A DNA stretch of 13,403 nt from Indioceanicola sp046045995 (GCA_046045995.1 JBJOKR010000137.1:1-13403), one strand, 5' to 3'; counted from the stretch's first letter, positions 1-5,840 are shown. Translations and numbers: made by a program. The notes: a model not told the origin generated them from the letters alone.

Positions 1-1
1 G

Positions 2-259
2 CCGCTCTCGCCCAAGGCCGTCAACGACATCGTCAAGACCGCCGCCGCCCGCGCCGGCATCGATCCGGCCCGGGTCTCCGCCCATGGCCTGCGGGCGGGC
101 TTCTACACCGAAGCGCAGCGCCGCGGCATCCCCCTGCCCGACGCCATGCGCATGACCCGCGCCCGCGACATCCGCACCGCCGCCTCCTACTACACCCCCG
201 GCGAAGCCCTGGCCAACCCGGCCGCCCGCTTGGCCGAGGGGGCAGGGGAGGGGGCCTGA
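2..259 (+). CDS. Tyrosine recombinase/integrase, C-terminal fragment (5' end outside window)
   Basis: The frame opens at base 2 and ends at TGA 257-259, giving the last 85 residues. It shows the C-terminal catalytic region of phage-type tyrosine recombinases: an HGLR motif (the H-x-x-R box, residues about 30-33 of the fragment), then a T-A-A-S-Y-Y stretch whose second Tyr sits where the DNA-cleaving nucleophile is expected, followed by an NPAARL tail common in these integrases. The enzyme would cut and rejoin DNA at attachment or res sites. The second conserved His/Trp, normally about 10 residues before the Tyr (T-R-H-R type), reads T-R-A-R here, so activity may be reduced. The N-terminal part and any attachment site lie outside the window. 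Its position beside toxin-antitoxin genes fits an island or integrated-element boundary. Family call is fairly sure; activity is not. Confidence 0.8.
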   Translation, partial: PLSPKAVNDIVKTAAARAGIDPARVSAHGLRAGFYTEAQRRGIPLPDAMRMTRARDIRTAASYYTPGEALANPAARLAEGAGEGA

Positions 260-377
260 CGCGGCGAGCGCGGGGGCTCCGGCAGCGGGGTTCCCCTGTG
301 ACGCGGCGCCCCGGGACAGACCCGGCTTCCGATCCCCACCCGCATCCGTGCCTTCTGCGCCATCCGCCCTGTCCCGA

Positions 378-697
378 TCAGGCCAGGGTATCCTCGACGA
401 TACGCGGGTTGCGATCCAGCTTCGCCAGCAATACGCGGGCCGGTCCTTCCGGTCGGCGGCGGCCCTGCTCCCAGTTCCGCAGCGCCGCCGGTGAAACGCC
501 GATGAAACGCCGATGCGACGCGAGAACGCCGCCTGCGATAGGCCGGTCCGCCGGCGCACCACAGCCACGTCCACCGTCTCCGGCACGTGCAGCACCAGGC
601 CCATGACCGCACCACCCCGTGCAGGCTCGGCCGCCTCGTCGAGATCCTGCATGATCCGCTGGAAACTGTCGCGCGTCGCATCCTCTTTGCGCGCCAG
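378..697 (-). pseudogene. HTH (XRE/HigA-like) antitoxin, frameshifted
   Basis: Read on the minus strand from a CTG at 697-695, the first half gives ARKEDATRDSFQ, then VPETVDVAVVRRRTGLSQAA, the start of an XRE-type helix-turn-helix. The second half, in another frame, gives RIGVSPAALRNWEQGRRRPE and ends in NPRIVEDTLA with TGA at 380-378. Together these match the usual antitoxin partner of RelE-type toxins, about 105 residues, which binds its toxin and represses the operon. The two halves are separated by an 11-bp tandem duplication (492-513) inside the HTH, which shifts the frame. The start position, usually ATG before A-R-K-E, reads CTG. I conclude the gene is dead or makes only a truncated product. 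The family call comes from recalled motifs. Confidence 0.8.
492..513. repeat. 11-bp perfect tandem duplication breaking the antitoxin
   Basis: The unit TGAAACGCCGA occurs twice in direct succession (492-502 and 503-513). Removing one copy restores a continuous reading frame across the helix-turn-helix of the minus-strand antitoxin, so the duplication is very probably the inactivating event. Replication slippage is the likely mechanism. Confidence 0.9.
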
Positions 698-718
698 GGG
701 GGCGTGCCAGGGGGGCGC
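693..718. repeat. 13-bp near-perfect tandem repeat at the toxin/antitoxin junction
   Basis: Two adjacent copies of GCCAGGGGGGCG plus T or C (693-705 and 706-718) lie exactly where the toxin should end and the antitoxin begin. In this neighbourhood the toxin has no stop codon and the antitoxin no ATG (it reads CTG at 697-695). The repeat is therefore part of the decay of this locus, though which change came first cannot be told from one sequence. Confidence 0.75.
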
Positions 719-928
719 GACTGTCGTGGTCAGCGCCTTGAACCCCGCGATTTCCGCGGCCGGGACGTTGCCCCTGTCGCCTTTCGTGAGCAGCGCCAGG
801 AGATAGACCGGGGCGTCCACACCGAACTACGCCGCGAGGACGCGGTAGCCGCCGCTCTTGCCCTTGCCACGGCCGGCAACGCGGATCTTGCGCACCCCGC
901 CCGAACCTTGGATTTCGACGCCCCTATC
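718..928 (-). pseudogene. RelE/HigB-type toxin remnant with in-frame TAG and missing N-terminus
   Basis: The minus-strand frame reads GVEIQGSGGVRKIRVAGRGK, then GKSGGYRVLAA, a TAG stop (829-827), then FGVDAPVYLLALLTKGDRGN and a short degenerate tail. The G-x-I-x-G-[ST]-G-G-x-R-K and GKSGGxRV motifs, followed by a hydrophobic strand and a conserved Lys, are typical of a RelE-superfamily mRNA-cleaving toxin. The normal N-terminal 45 or so residues cannot be found: about 70 bp remain before the stop of higA, and no matching sequence lies in them. The stop sits where family members usually have an aromatic residue, so TAC to TAG is a plausible change. There is no toxin stop codon before the antitoxin remnant. 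The gene is a pseudogene, sitting upstream of its broken antitoxin in the usual toxin-first order. Confidence 0.78.
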
Positions 929-997
929 TGTGCGCGGCCGTGCGGGCGTGGCTGGAGCGGATGCCGATGCCGGCCGTCGCCCGAATGCCTATTGTCA

Positions 998-1375
998 TCA
1001 GCCACCGGTCACATGGTAGGGCCGGATCAGGGCGGATGCGGGGATGTGCCAGGACTGGTGCAGCTTCCAAGCCATGTCCATGGTCAGGGCACGCTTGCGC
1101 GCCAGGACCTCGCTGGCCCGGGGGCGCGATCCGAGAAGCGCGGCCAGGTCGGCCTGCCGGAGCTGCTTGGCCTCCATGTAGGCGGTGATCACCGACACCG
1201 GGTCGGGCGCTTCGATGGGCCAATGCTTTGCCTCGTAGGCGGCGATCAGGTCGGCCAGGACGTCGAACCGGTCGGCCGCGGGGGTGCCGGGCTCAGGCTC
1301 GTTGTCGAAGTATGCCGCGATCTCGTTCAGCGCCCAGGTGTAATCATCCTCGTTGCGCAGGGGGCGGATGTTCAT
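998..1375 (-). CDS. higA: HigA-family antitoxin (XRE helix-turn-helix)
   Basis: A 125-residue protein beginning MNIRPLRNEDDY. It has the N-terminal acidic segment, the central AYEAKHWPIEAPDP motif and a C-terminal HTH (residues about 68-100, containing LLGSRPRASEVLARKR). These are hallmarks of the HigA antitoxins that neutralise HigB and repress the operon. I chose the ATG at 1375-1373 because it matches the family N-terminus and has GGAAGG at 1383-1388, seven bases upstream. An in-frame ATG at 1390-1388, with AGAGG upstream, would add five residues and is also possible. It follows higB by 33 bp (18 bp with the longer start) on the same strand, the normal toxin-first order. All expected motifs are present, so it should be functional. 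The broken toxin-antitoxin pair lies directly downstream. Confidence 0.9.
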   Translation of the reverse strand: MNIRPLRNEDDYTWALNEIAAYFDNEPEPGTPAADRFDVLADLIAAYEAKHWPIEAPDPVSVITAYMEAKQLRQADLAALLGSRPRASEVLARKRALTMDMAWKLHQSWHIPASALIRPYHVTGG

Positions 1376-1382
1376 GGCGGTG

Positions 1383-1388
1383 CCTTCC
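1383..1388 (-). promoter_or_regulatory. Ribosome binding site supporting the shorter higA start
   Basis: GGAAGG on the minus strand, seven bases before the ATG at 1375-1373. It overlaps the codons that follow the alternative ATG at 1390-1388, so it favours the shorter protein. Confidence 0.55.
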
Positions 1389-1408
1389 ATGGCGGAACCT
1401 CTATCGAG

Positions 1409-1720
1409 TCAAACAGACGCCGGATCGATGGCGTCGTACTCTTTGTGCGTGCCGACGAACTTCACCAGCACCCGCTTGAACCTGTAGGCGACATGCACGA
1501 CGAGGCGGTACTTGTTGCCCCCGATGTCGAAGATCACCCGGTTGTCGGAGACGAAGTCCACCGTCGTGCCGAACATCGCCTTCACATCGGCAGGGCCGTT
1601 CCAGGCGGCCCCTTCCACGAGAGCATGCCACGCCCGAAGCGGCTGCTCCGCCTGTGGATGGCGTTCCCAGAACTCTCGAAGGGTGCGCTTGGCAATGATC
1701 TGCATAAGTGCGTCTAGCAT
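1409..1720 (-). CDS. higB: HigB-family mRNA interferase toxin
   Basis: A 103-residue basic protein with the full HigB signature: IIAKRTLREFWERHPQAEQP near the N-terminus, DNRVIFDIGGNKYRLVV in the middle, and KFVGTHKEYDAID at the end. HigB is a RelE-fold endoribonuclease that cuts mRNA on the ribosome and is held inactive by HigA. Two starts are possible. The ATG at 1720-1718 has only a GGGA two bases upstream. The ATG at 1705-1703 gives MQIIAKRTLREFW, closer to the usual family N-terminus, but lacks a clear ribosome binding site. The palindrome at 1722-1736 abuts the upstream ATG. No stops or missing motifs are seen, in contrast to the toxin remnant downstream. First gene of the higBA operon. 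Confidence 0.9.
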   Translation of the reverse strand: MLDALMQIIAKRTLREFWERHPQAEQPLRAWHALVEGAAWNGPADVKAMFGTTVDFVSDNRVIFDIGGNKYRLVVHVAYRFKRVLVKFVGTHKEYDAIDPASV

Positions 1721-1721
1721 A

Positions 1722-1736
1722 TTCCCAATTTGGGAA
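1722..1736. promoter_or_regulatory. Palindromic operator candidate of the higBA operon
   Basis: TTCCCAA-T-TTGGGAA: perfect 7-bp arms around a single central base, placed one base upstream of the first higB ATG. HigA-type antitoxins are known to autorepress by binding a palindrome at their own promoter, so this is the obvious candidate site. Binding by this HigA is inferred. I could not identify convincing -35 and -10 boxes around it. Confidence 0.7.
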
Positions 1737-1799
1737 CAAGCCCGATCTGCGGAATCAGAAACCGAAGGGTCGTGTGAGCATGACGGTCATGGGGTATAC

Positions 1800-1892
1800 C
1801 TGTTGAGCGGCGCCCACTCTTGGACGCCGCTGAAAAACAAGATCAGAGGGTTCCGACCCGAACCGGCGTCCAAGTCCGGCGCCGCTCGACAG
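1800..1892. repeat. Long inverted repeat (about 29-base arms, 34-base loop)
   Basis: Left arm 1800-1829, right arm 1864-1892. The outer 15 positions pair with one T-G exception (CTGTTGAGCGGCGCC against GGCGCCGCTCGACAG). The next 11 positions (1819-1829 with 1864-1874, CTTGGACGCCG) pair perfectly after a small 4/3 internal loop. The loop, 1830-1863, is A-rich at its start. No T-run follows on either strand, so it does not look like an intrinsic terminator. It could be a structured RNA, a protein-binding site or the remnant of a small mobile element. The function is unknown. Confidence 0.8.
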
Positions 1893-2019
1893 CATGGCGA
1901 AACCATTGACGAACCTAGTTGGACAGGGATGCCGAAATAGGAATCTGCGGTAACCTTTAATACAGTGGGCTTGCGACGCTCCTATCAAAGGAACTTTGCC
2001 TGCGGATGGGGTGCCCATG

Positions 2020-2070
2020 TCTCGGCGCAGGCGGGACGATGTGGTCCCTGCTTCCCCGCCTGTCCCGAGA
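2020..2070. repeat. Imperfect inverted repeat (13 of 15 paired)
   Basis: TCTCGGCGCAGGCGG (2020-2034) faces CCGCCTGTCCCGAGA (2056-2070) with two mismatches. Inside it, GGGAC (2033-2037) and GTCCC (2044-2048) can form an alternative short hairpin. It lies about 150 bp past the end of the oxidase operon, so it might stabilise or end that transcript, but there is no following T-tract. Confidence 0.6.
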
Positions 2071-2218
2071 TGGCCATCGACCCTATCAGGCCGGCCTCCG
2101 GACCCGACGCGGCAGGGAAGAGGACGTCGTGAAGACCGGACCGGGTGTCACGCGTCAATACACCCTTCTGTAAGCCTCCGGCTGCATTCCGATTCAACCA
2201 AAACTGCGCCGTTCCGCA

Positions 2219-2557
2219 TCAGTGACAGGCGGCGCCTAGCAGAACGGGGGTGCCGCACCAGCCGGTCGCCACAGTGGCGGTGACGGTCAGGATGATTGTC
2301 ACCTGAACTAGGGGCACGGGCCGCTGTTCCGATACCGAGGCGGCGATCAGGCGCCGGACCCAGAGCAGATGCCCGGCATGCCCCAGAAGGAACGCCGCCC
2401 AGACGCTCAGGACGGCCAGGCGGGCATGGGCCGGGTCGGCAAGCACCGCGCAGGCGACGGCATGGGTTCCGTACAGGGCGACGAAGGCCGCGCTGGACAG
2501 CAGCCAGCCGGACACGGCCACCAGCAGCGCCGCCCAGGGATGGCGATCGGCCCTCAT
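2219..2557 (-). CDS. Small membrane protein of the oxidase operon, function unknown
   Basis: A 112-residue protein starting MRADRHPWAALLVAV, with three likely membrane segments (residues about 8-32, 48-68 and 82-101) and a short tail GTPVLLGAACH. The ATG (2557-2555) overlaps the stop of the oxidase subunit by ATGA, which indicates translational coupling and membership of the operon. Conserved-looking features are ALYGTHAVACA between segments one and two and HAGHLLW near the second. I do not recognise a named family. Small polytopic proteins at the ends of cox operons are often accessory subunits or assembly factors, and that is the best guess here. Frame bias, hydrophobic pattern and overlap make the gene itself convincing. 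Confidence 0.75.
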   Translation of the reverse strand: MRADRHPWAALLVAVSGWLLSSAAFVALYGTHAVACAVLADPAHARLAVLSVWAAFLLGHAGHLLWVRRLIAASVSEQRPVPLVQVTIILTVTATVATGWCGTPVLLGAACH

Positions 2558-5079
2558 CCGCCGCCCCCCCATGCCGGTGCGGCCAGGACGACGACCGCCA
2601 CGGCCCCGGTGACGGAGGTGAAGACCTGCCAGCATACCAGCGCCCTCACCTCCACCGAGCGGCGGGCCGAAACGTAGCCGCGGCGCGCTCGGGCAAGGCC
2701 GTAGGCGGCGAAGACCACGCCCAAGCCGGTATGCAGCACGCCGTAAAGGCAAAGGGCCCAGGCGGTCGCCGCATAGGCATGGCTGGTCGGGGCGGGGGCC
2801 GACGTCCAGGGCCAGACCAGCAGGGCGGCGGTCGCCGCGGCCGCGGCGACGAGTGACAGCCCGGTCCACAGGTCCCGTCCCGCCGCGTCGGCCGTCCGGT
2901 TCCGCCGCGCCGCCATGGCCGCCGCCCCCGCGGCGCCGCCCAGGGTAGCCAGTGCCGGCACCGGCCACAGGATCGTCCCGCCGATGGTGGCGGGCGGCGG
3001 CCAGCCGGGTCCGGCGACCCAGAGGAACAGGTGGCCGAACACGAGGGAGGCGAAGAAGGTCGCGTCGGCGGCAAGGGTGAAGACAAGGCCCAGGAAGACC
3101 GGTGAATCCTGCCGGACGACGTGGACGGGCAGCCGTCCCGCGGGTCCGGTATCGACCGGGTCGGGGTCGTGACGCATGCCGCCCCGCCACAGCCAGGACA
3201 GGCCGCAGACGACCACGGCCCCGGCCCCGACGACGGCCAGCGGATAGGCCTTGACCAGGAAGGACACGAAGAACACCCCCGCCGATACGGCGGTCAGCAA
3301 CGGAATCCAGCTTGGTCCCGGCAGAAGGATAACCTGATCCGGCCGGCCCCCGATCGGGTCGACCCCCAATGTCTCCCACCGGCCCGGCCGGGGTTGCGCC
3401 AGGGCGCCCAGTCCGGCGGCGATGCGTCCGGGCAGGGCCGGGTCGGCATGCAGCGGGTCCGGGCCGGAAACCATCGGCTGGCTGGCGAAGTTGTAGGCGG
3501 TCGGCGGGGTCGGCATCGCCCAATCCAGGGTCCCCGCCCCCCAGGGGTTCCGGGGCGTGCGCCTGCCGAACCGCCGGGTCAGAACCACATCCACCAGCAC
3601 GACGGCGAAGCCGACGGCAAGCACGAAGCCGCCGATCGAGGAAACCAGGTTCAGCAGGCTCCAGCCCACGTCGTCGGGATAACCGTGGACCCGCCGCGGC
3701 ATGCCCAGGAGACCGACCAGATGCAGGGGCAGGAAGGTTGTGTTGAAGCCCAGGAAGATCAGCCAGAACCCCACCCGCCCGACACCCGGCAGATGGCGCC
3801 GGCCCGCGAGATGCGGCAGCCAGAAGTACAGCCCCGCCAGGACCGGGAAGACGAATCCGCCGACCAGGACGTAATGCAGGTGGGCGACGACGAAATAGGT
3901 GTCGTGCGCCTGCCAGTCGAAGGGAACCACCGCCACCATCACCCCGGTCAGGCCGCCCGCCACGAAGATGAACAGGAAGCCGTAGACATACAGCATCGGC
4001 AGGCCGAGCCGCGGGCGGCCGCCCAGGAGTGTCGCCAGCCAGGAGAAGATCTGCACGGAGGTGGGAATGACGACGAGAAGACTGGCCGCGGAGAAGAAGG
4101 CCACCGACAGGTGCGGGATGCCGGTCGTGAACATATGGTGGACCCACAGCGCGAAGCTGAGGAATCCGAGCGCCACCAGGGCGGCGACGATCCAGATGTA
4201 CCCGACGAGCGGTCGCCCGGCGAAGACCGGGATCAGGGTCGAGATGATGCCCGCCCCCGGCAGGAAGATGATGTAGACCTCCGGATGGCCGAACAGCCAG
4301 AACAGATGCTGCCACAGGAGCGGGCTGCCGCCGCGTTCCGGATCGAAGAACGGCCATCCGAAGGCCCGCTCCATCTCCAGCAGGACGCTGCCCAGGATCA
4401 GGGGCGGGAATCCCACCAGCATCATCGCCGCCGTCACCCACAGGTACCAGACGAGGATGGGCATGCGCGTCAGGGCCATGCCGGCCGTGCGCACCTTCAG
4501 CACCGTGACCATGAACTCCACGGCGGCGCAGACGGCCGACACCTCCACGAAGGTGATGCCGAGCAGCCAGATGTCGGCGTTGATGCCGGGGGAATAGGGC
4601 TTGGAGGAGAGCGGCGTGTACATGAACCAGCCGCTGTCGGGCGCCACCCCGGCCAGAAGGGCGATGACGATCATCGACCCGCCGAACAGGTAGCACCAGT
4701 ACCCGAAGGCGCTCAGCCGCGGAAAGGCGAGATCCCGGGCGCCGAGGAGCTTGGGCAGGATGTAGAGCGTGAACCCCTCGATCATCGGGATGGCGAAGAG
4801 GAACATCATGACGACGCCATGGACCGTGAAGACCTGGCTGTAGGTCGCGGGATCCATCCAGGCGGTATGGGGAAGGGCCAGCTGGCTGCGGATCAGCATG
4901 GCCAGGACGCCGCCGAACAGGAAGAACGCCGCCGCGGTCACCATGAAGCGCAGGCCGATGACCGTATGGTTGACCGCGGCCAGGGAGCGCAGGCCCAGGC
5001 CGCTTCCCCACAGGGCCTGGAACTCCTTGTGGCGCGCCGCGGCGGATAGGGTGTCGGGCCCGGGCCGATCGCTGCGCAT
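2554..5079 (-). CDS. ctaD: Cytochrome c oxidase subunit I-III fusion (heme-copper oxidase)
   Basis: An 841-residue membrane protein that reduces O2 to water. Residues 1-540 are subunit I: heme ligand H87 in VHGVVMMF; the GHPEVYI motif with H265, E267 and Y269; CuB ligands H314/H315 in HHMFTTG; HDTY at 392; H400 and H402 in AHLHYV; heme-propionate pair R462-R463 in GMPRR; and the C-terminal NPWGAGTLDW. E267 points to an A1-type enzyme. Residues about 590-841 hold further helices, with the last five resembling subunit III, so I and III are fused as in some caa3-like oxidases. Unusual points: the K-channel Lys is Gln343 (IPTSVQIFSW), and the D-channel asparagines after D116 are S123-A124. The start ATG (5079-5077) overlaps the CoxII stop as TGATG. 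The fusion is continuous, with no frameshift seen. Confidence 0.95.
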   Translation of the reverse strand: MRSDRPGPDTLSAAARHKEFQALWGSGLGLRSLAAVNHTVIGLRFMVTAAAFFLFGGVLAMLIRSQLALPHTAWMDPATYSQVFTVHGVVMMFLFAIPMIEGFTLYILPKLLGARDLAFPRLSAFGYWCYLFGGSMIVIALLAGVAPDSGWFMYTPLSSKPYSPGINADIWLLGITFVEVSAVCAAVEFMVTVLKVRTAGMALTRMPILVWYLWVTAAMMLVGFPPLILGSVLLEMERAFGWPFFDPERGGSPLLWQHLFWLFGHPEVYIIFLPGAGIISTLIPVFAGRPLVGYIWIVAALVALGFLSFALWVHHMFTTGIPHLSVAFFSAASLLVVIPTSVQIFSWLATLLGGRPRLGLPMLYVYGFLFIFVAGGLTGVMVAVVPFDWQAHDTYFVVAHLHYVLVGGFVFPVLAGLYFWLPHLAGRRHLPGVGRVGFWLIFLGFNTTFLPLHLVGLLGMPRRVHGYPDDVGWSLLNLVSSIGGFVLAVGFAVVLVDVVLTRRFGRRTPRNPWGAGTLDWAMPTPPTAYNFASQPMVSGPDPLHADPALPGRIAAGLGALAQPRPGRWETLGVDPIGGRPDQVILLPGPSWIPLLTAVSAGVFFVSFLVKAYPLAVVGAGAVVVCGLSWLWRGGMRHDPDPVDTGPAGRLPVHVVRQDSPVFLGLVFTLAADATFFASLVFGHLFLWVAGPGWPPPATIGGTILWPVPALATLGGAAGAAAMAARRNRTADAAGRDLWTGLSLVAAAAATAALLVWPWTSAPAPTSHAYAATAWALCLYGVLHTGLGVVFAAYGLARARRGYVSARRSVEVRALVCWQVFTSVTGAVAVVVLAAPAWGGGG

Positions 5080-5822
5080 CAGGGCATTCCGTCGGATGCG
5101 GGGGCGGGGGCGCGGACGGTCGCGGGGGGAAGGGCTGCCACCAGGTCGTCGTAGGCCTCCGGCGCCACGGCCTCGACCAGGAAGATCATGGCGGCGTGTC
5201 CGGTTCCGCAGAATTCCGAACATTGTCCGGTATAGACGCCCGGTCGGGCCGCCCGCAGGCGGATCCGGTTCACATGGCCGGGGATCGCGTCGATCTTCCC
5301 GCCGAGGCGGGGCACCCAGAAGCTGTGGATCACATCGCCCCCCCGCACCTCCACCTCGATCCAGCGGCCGGCGGGGACCAGCAGCCTGTCGCGGCTTCCG
5401 CGTGGCCCCCCCGGCGCATCCGGGTAACGGAACTCCCAATGCCACTGCCGCGCCGTCACCTGAACACGCACATCATCCCGCGCCGGTGCAGCGAACAGCC
5501 GGTCCCCCTGCATCAGGGCGAAGACCATCAAGGCCGTCAGCGTGACGGCGGGGAAGGCAAGGCCGCCGGCCGCCAGGAACGCCCGTTCATTCACCGCGGT
5601 GCTCCGCCGCACCAGGGCGAACAGGGCCGTTCCCATCACCCCGGCCAGGATCAGGACGGCCCCCGCCAGCATCACCCACCACAGGGCCGCCACCTGCGCC
5701 GCCGCCGGTCCAGCCGGATCCAGGGCCGAGCGCGGGCCGGTGCAGCCGGCCAGTAGGCCGACCAGGACGGGCGGGAGGCACCAAGGGCCGCCGCCGGCTG
5801 TTGGGAAGGGACCGGAGCGCAG
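5079..5822 (-). CDS. ctaC: Cytochrome c oxidase subunit II (CuA subunit), start uncertain
   Basis: Accepts electrons from cytochrome c and passes them to subunit I. Counting from a tentative CTG at 5822-5820 gives 247 residues: a lipoprotein-like leader ending VGLLAGC (Cys27), two membrane helices (about 46-71 and 84-104), then the periplasmic cupredoxin domain. The aromatic electron-entry patch QWHWEFRYP and the whole CuA site are present: H166 (DVIHSFWVP), then C201, E203, C205, H209 and M212 in QCSEFCGTGHAAM. There is no cytochrome c domain, so it is not a caa3 subunit. No ATG, GTG or TTG lies in frame near the leader. Either CTG is used, the start is an internal GTG after the lipobox, or a single-base error hides the true start. 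The frame stays open upstream, but that stretch is antisense to the neighbouring DUF2231 gene. Confidence 0.88.
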   Translation of the reverse strand: MRSGPFPTAGGGPWCLPPVLVGLLAGCTGPRSALDPAGPAAAQVAALWWVMLAGAVLILAGVMGTALFALVRRSTAVNERAFLAAGGLAFPAVTLTALMVFALMQGDRLFAAPARDDVRVQVTARQWHWEFRYPDAPGGPRGSRDRLLVPAGRWIEVEVRGGDVIHSFWVPRLGGKIDAIPGHVNRIRLRAARPGVYTGQCSEFCGTGHAAMIFLVEAVAPEAYDDLVAALPPATVRAPAPASDGMP

Positions 5823-5840
5823 ACGGGGGATGGGGCAACC

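Larger units (their letters stand above)
1737..2218. other. Noncoding intergenic region with two inverted repeats
   Basis: About 480 bp between higB and the last gene of the oxidase operon, both read leftwards. Open frames exist on both strands, but none gives a recognisable protein. The DNA is visibly less GC-rich in places (for example 1750-1850 and 1940-2000) than the flanking genes. It should contain the higBA promoter and the end of the oxidase transcript. I found no intrinsic terminator with a T-run, only the two inverted repeats listed separately. Confidence 0.6.

Noticed and set aside
587..1717. A 376-codon open frame on the plus strand through the toxin-antitoxin region
   Set aside because: It is the complement of higBA and the toxin remnant and shows no recognisable protein features.
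1868..1924. Possible integron attC site (GTTGGAC at 1918-1924 with GTCCAAG at 1868-1874)
   Set aside because: The inner boxes and pairing expected of attC are absent, the second core has a mismatch, and GTCCAAG is already part of the long inverted repeat.
1755..2197. Short minus-strand open frames in the intergenic region
   Set aside because: No hydrophobic, motif or codon pattern suggests a real protein, and they run across the inverted repeats.
2219..5011. A very long open frame on the minus strand in a second frame across the oxidase gene
   Set aside because: Only its last 112 codons look like a protein; the rest is Arg/Pro/Gly-rich shadow translation of the subunit I-III gene.
3121..5049. 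A 642-codon open frame on the plus strand
   Set aside because: It is antisense to subunit I; composition (Gln, Glu, Asp, His, Pro rich) is the expected complement of a hydrophobic gene in GC-rich DNA.
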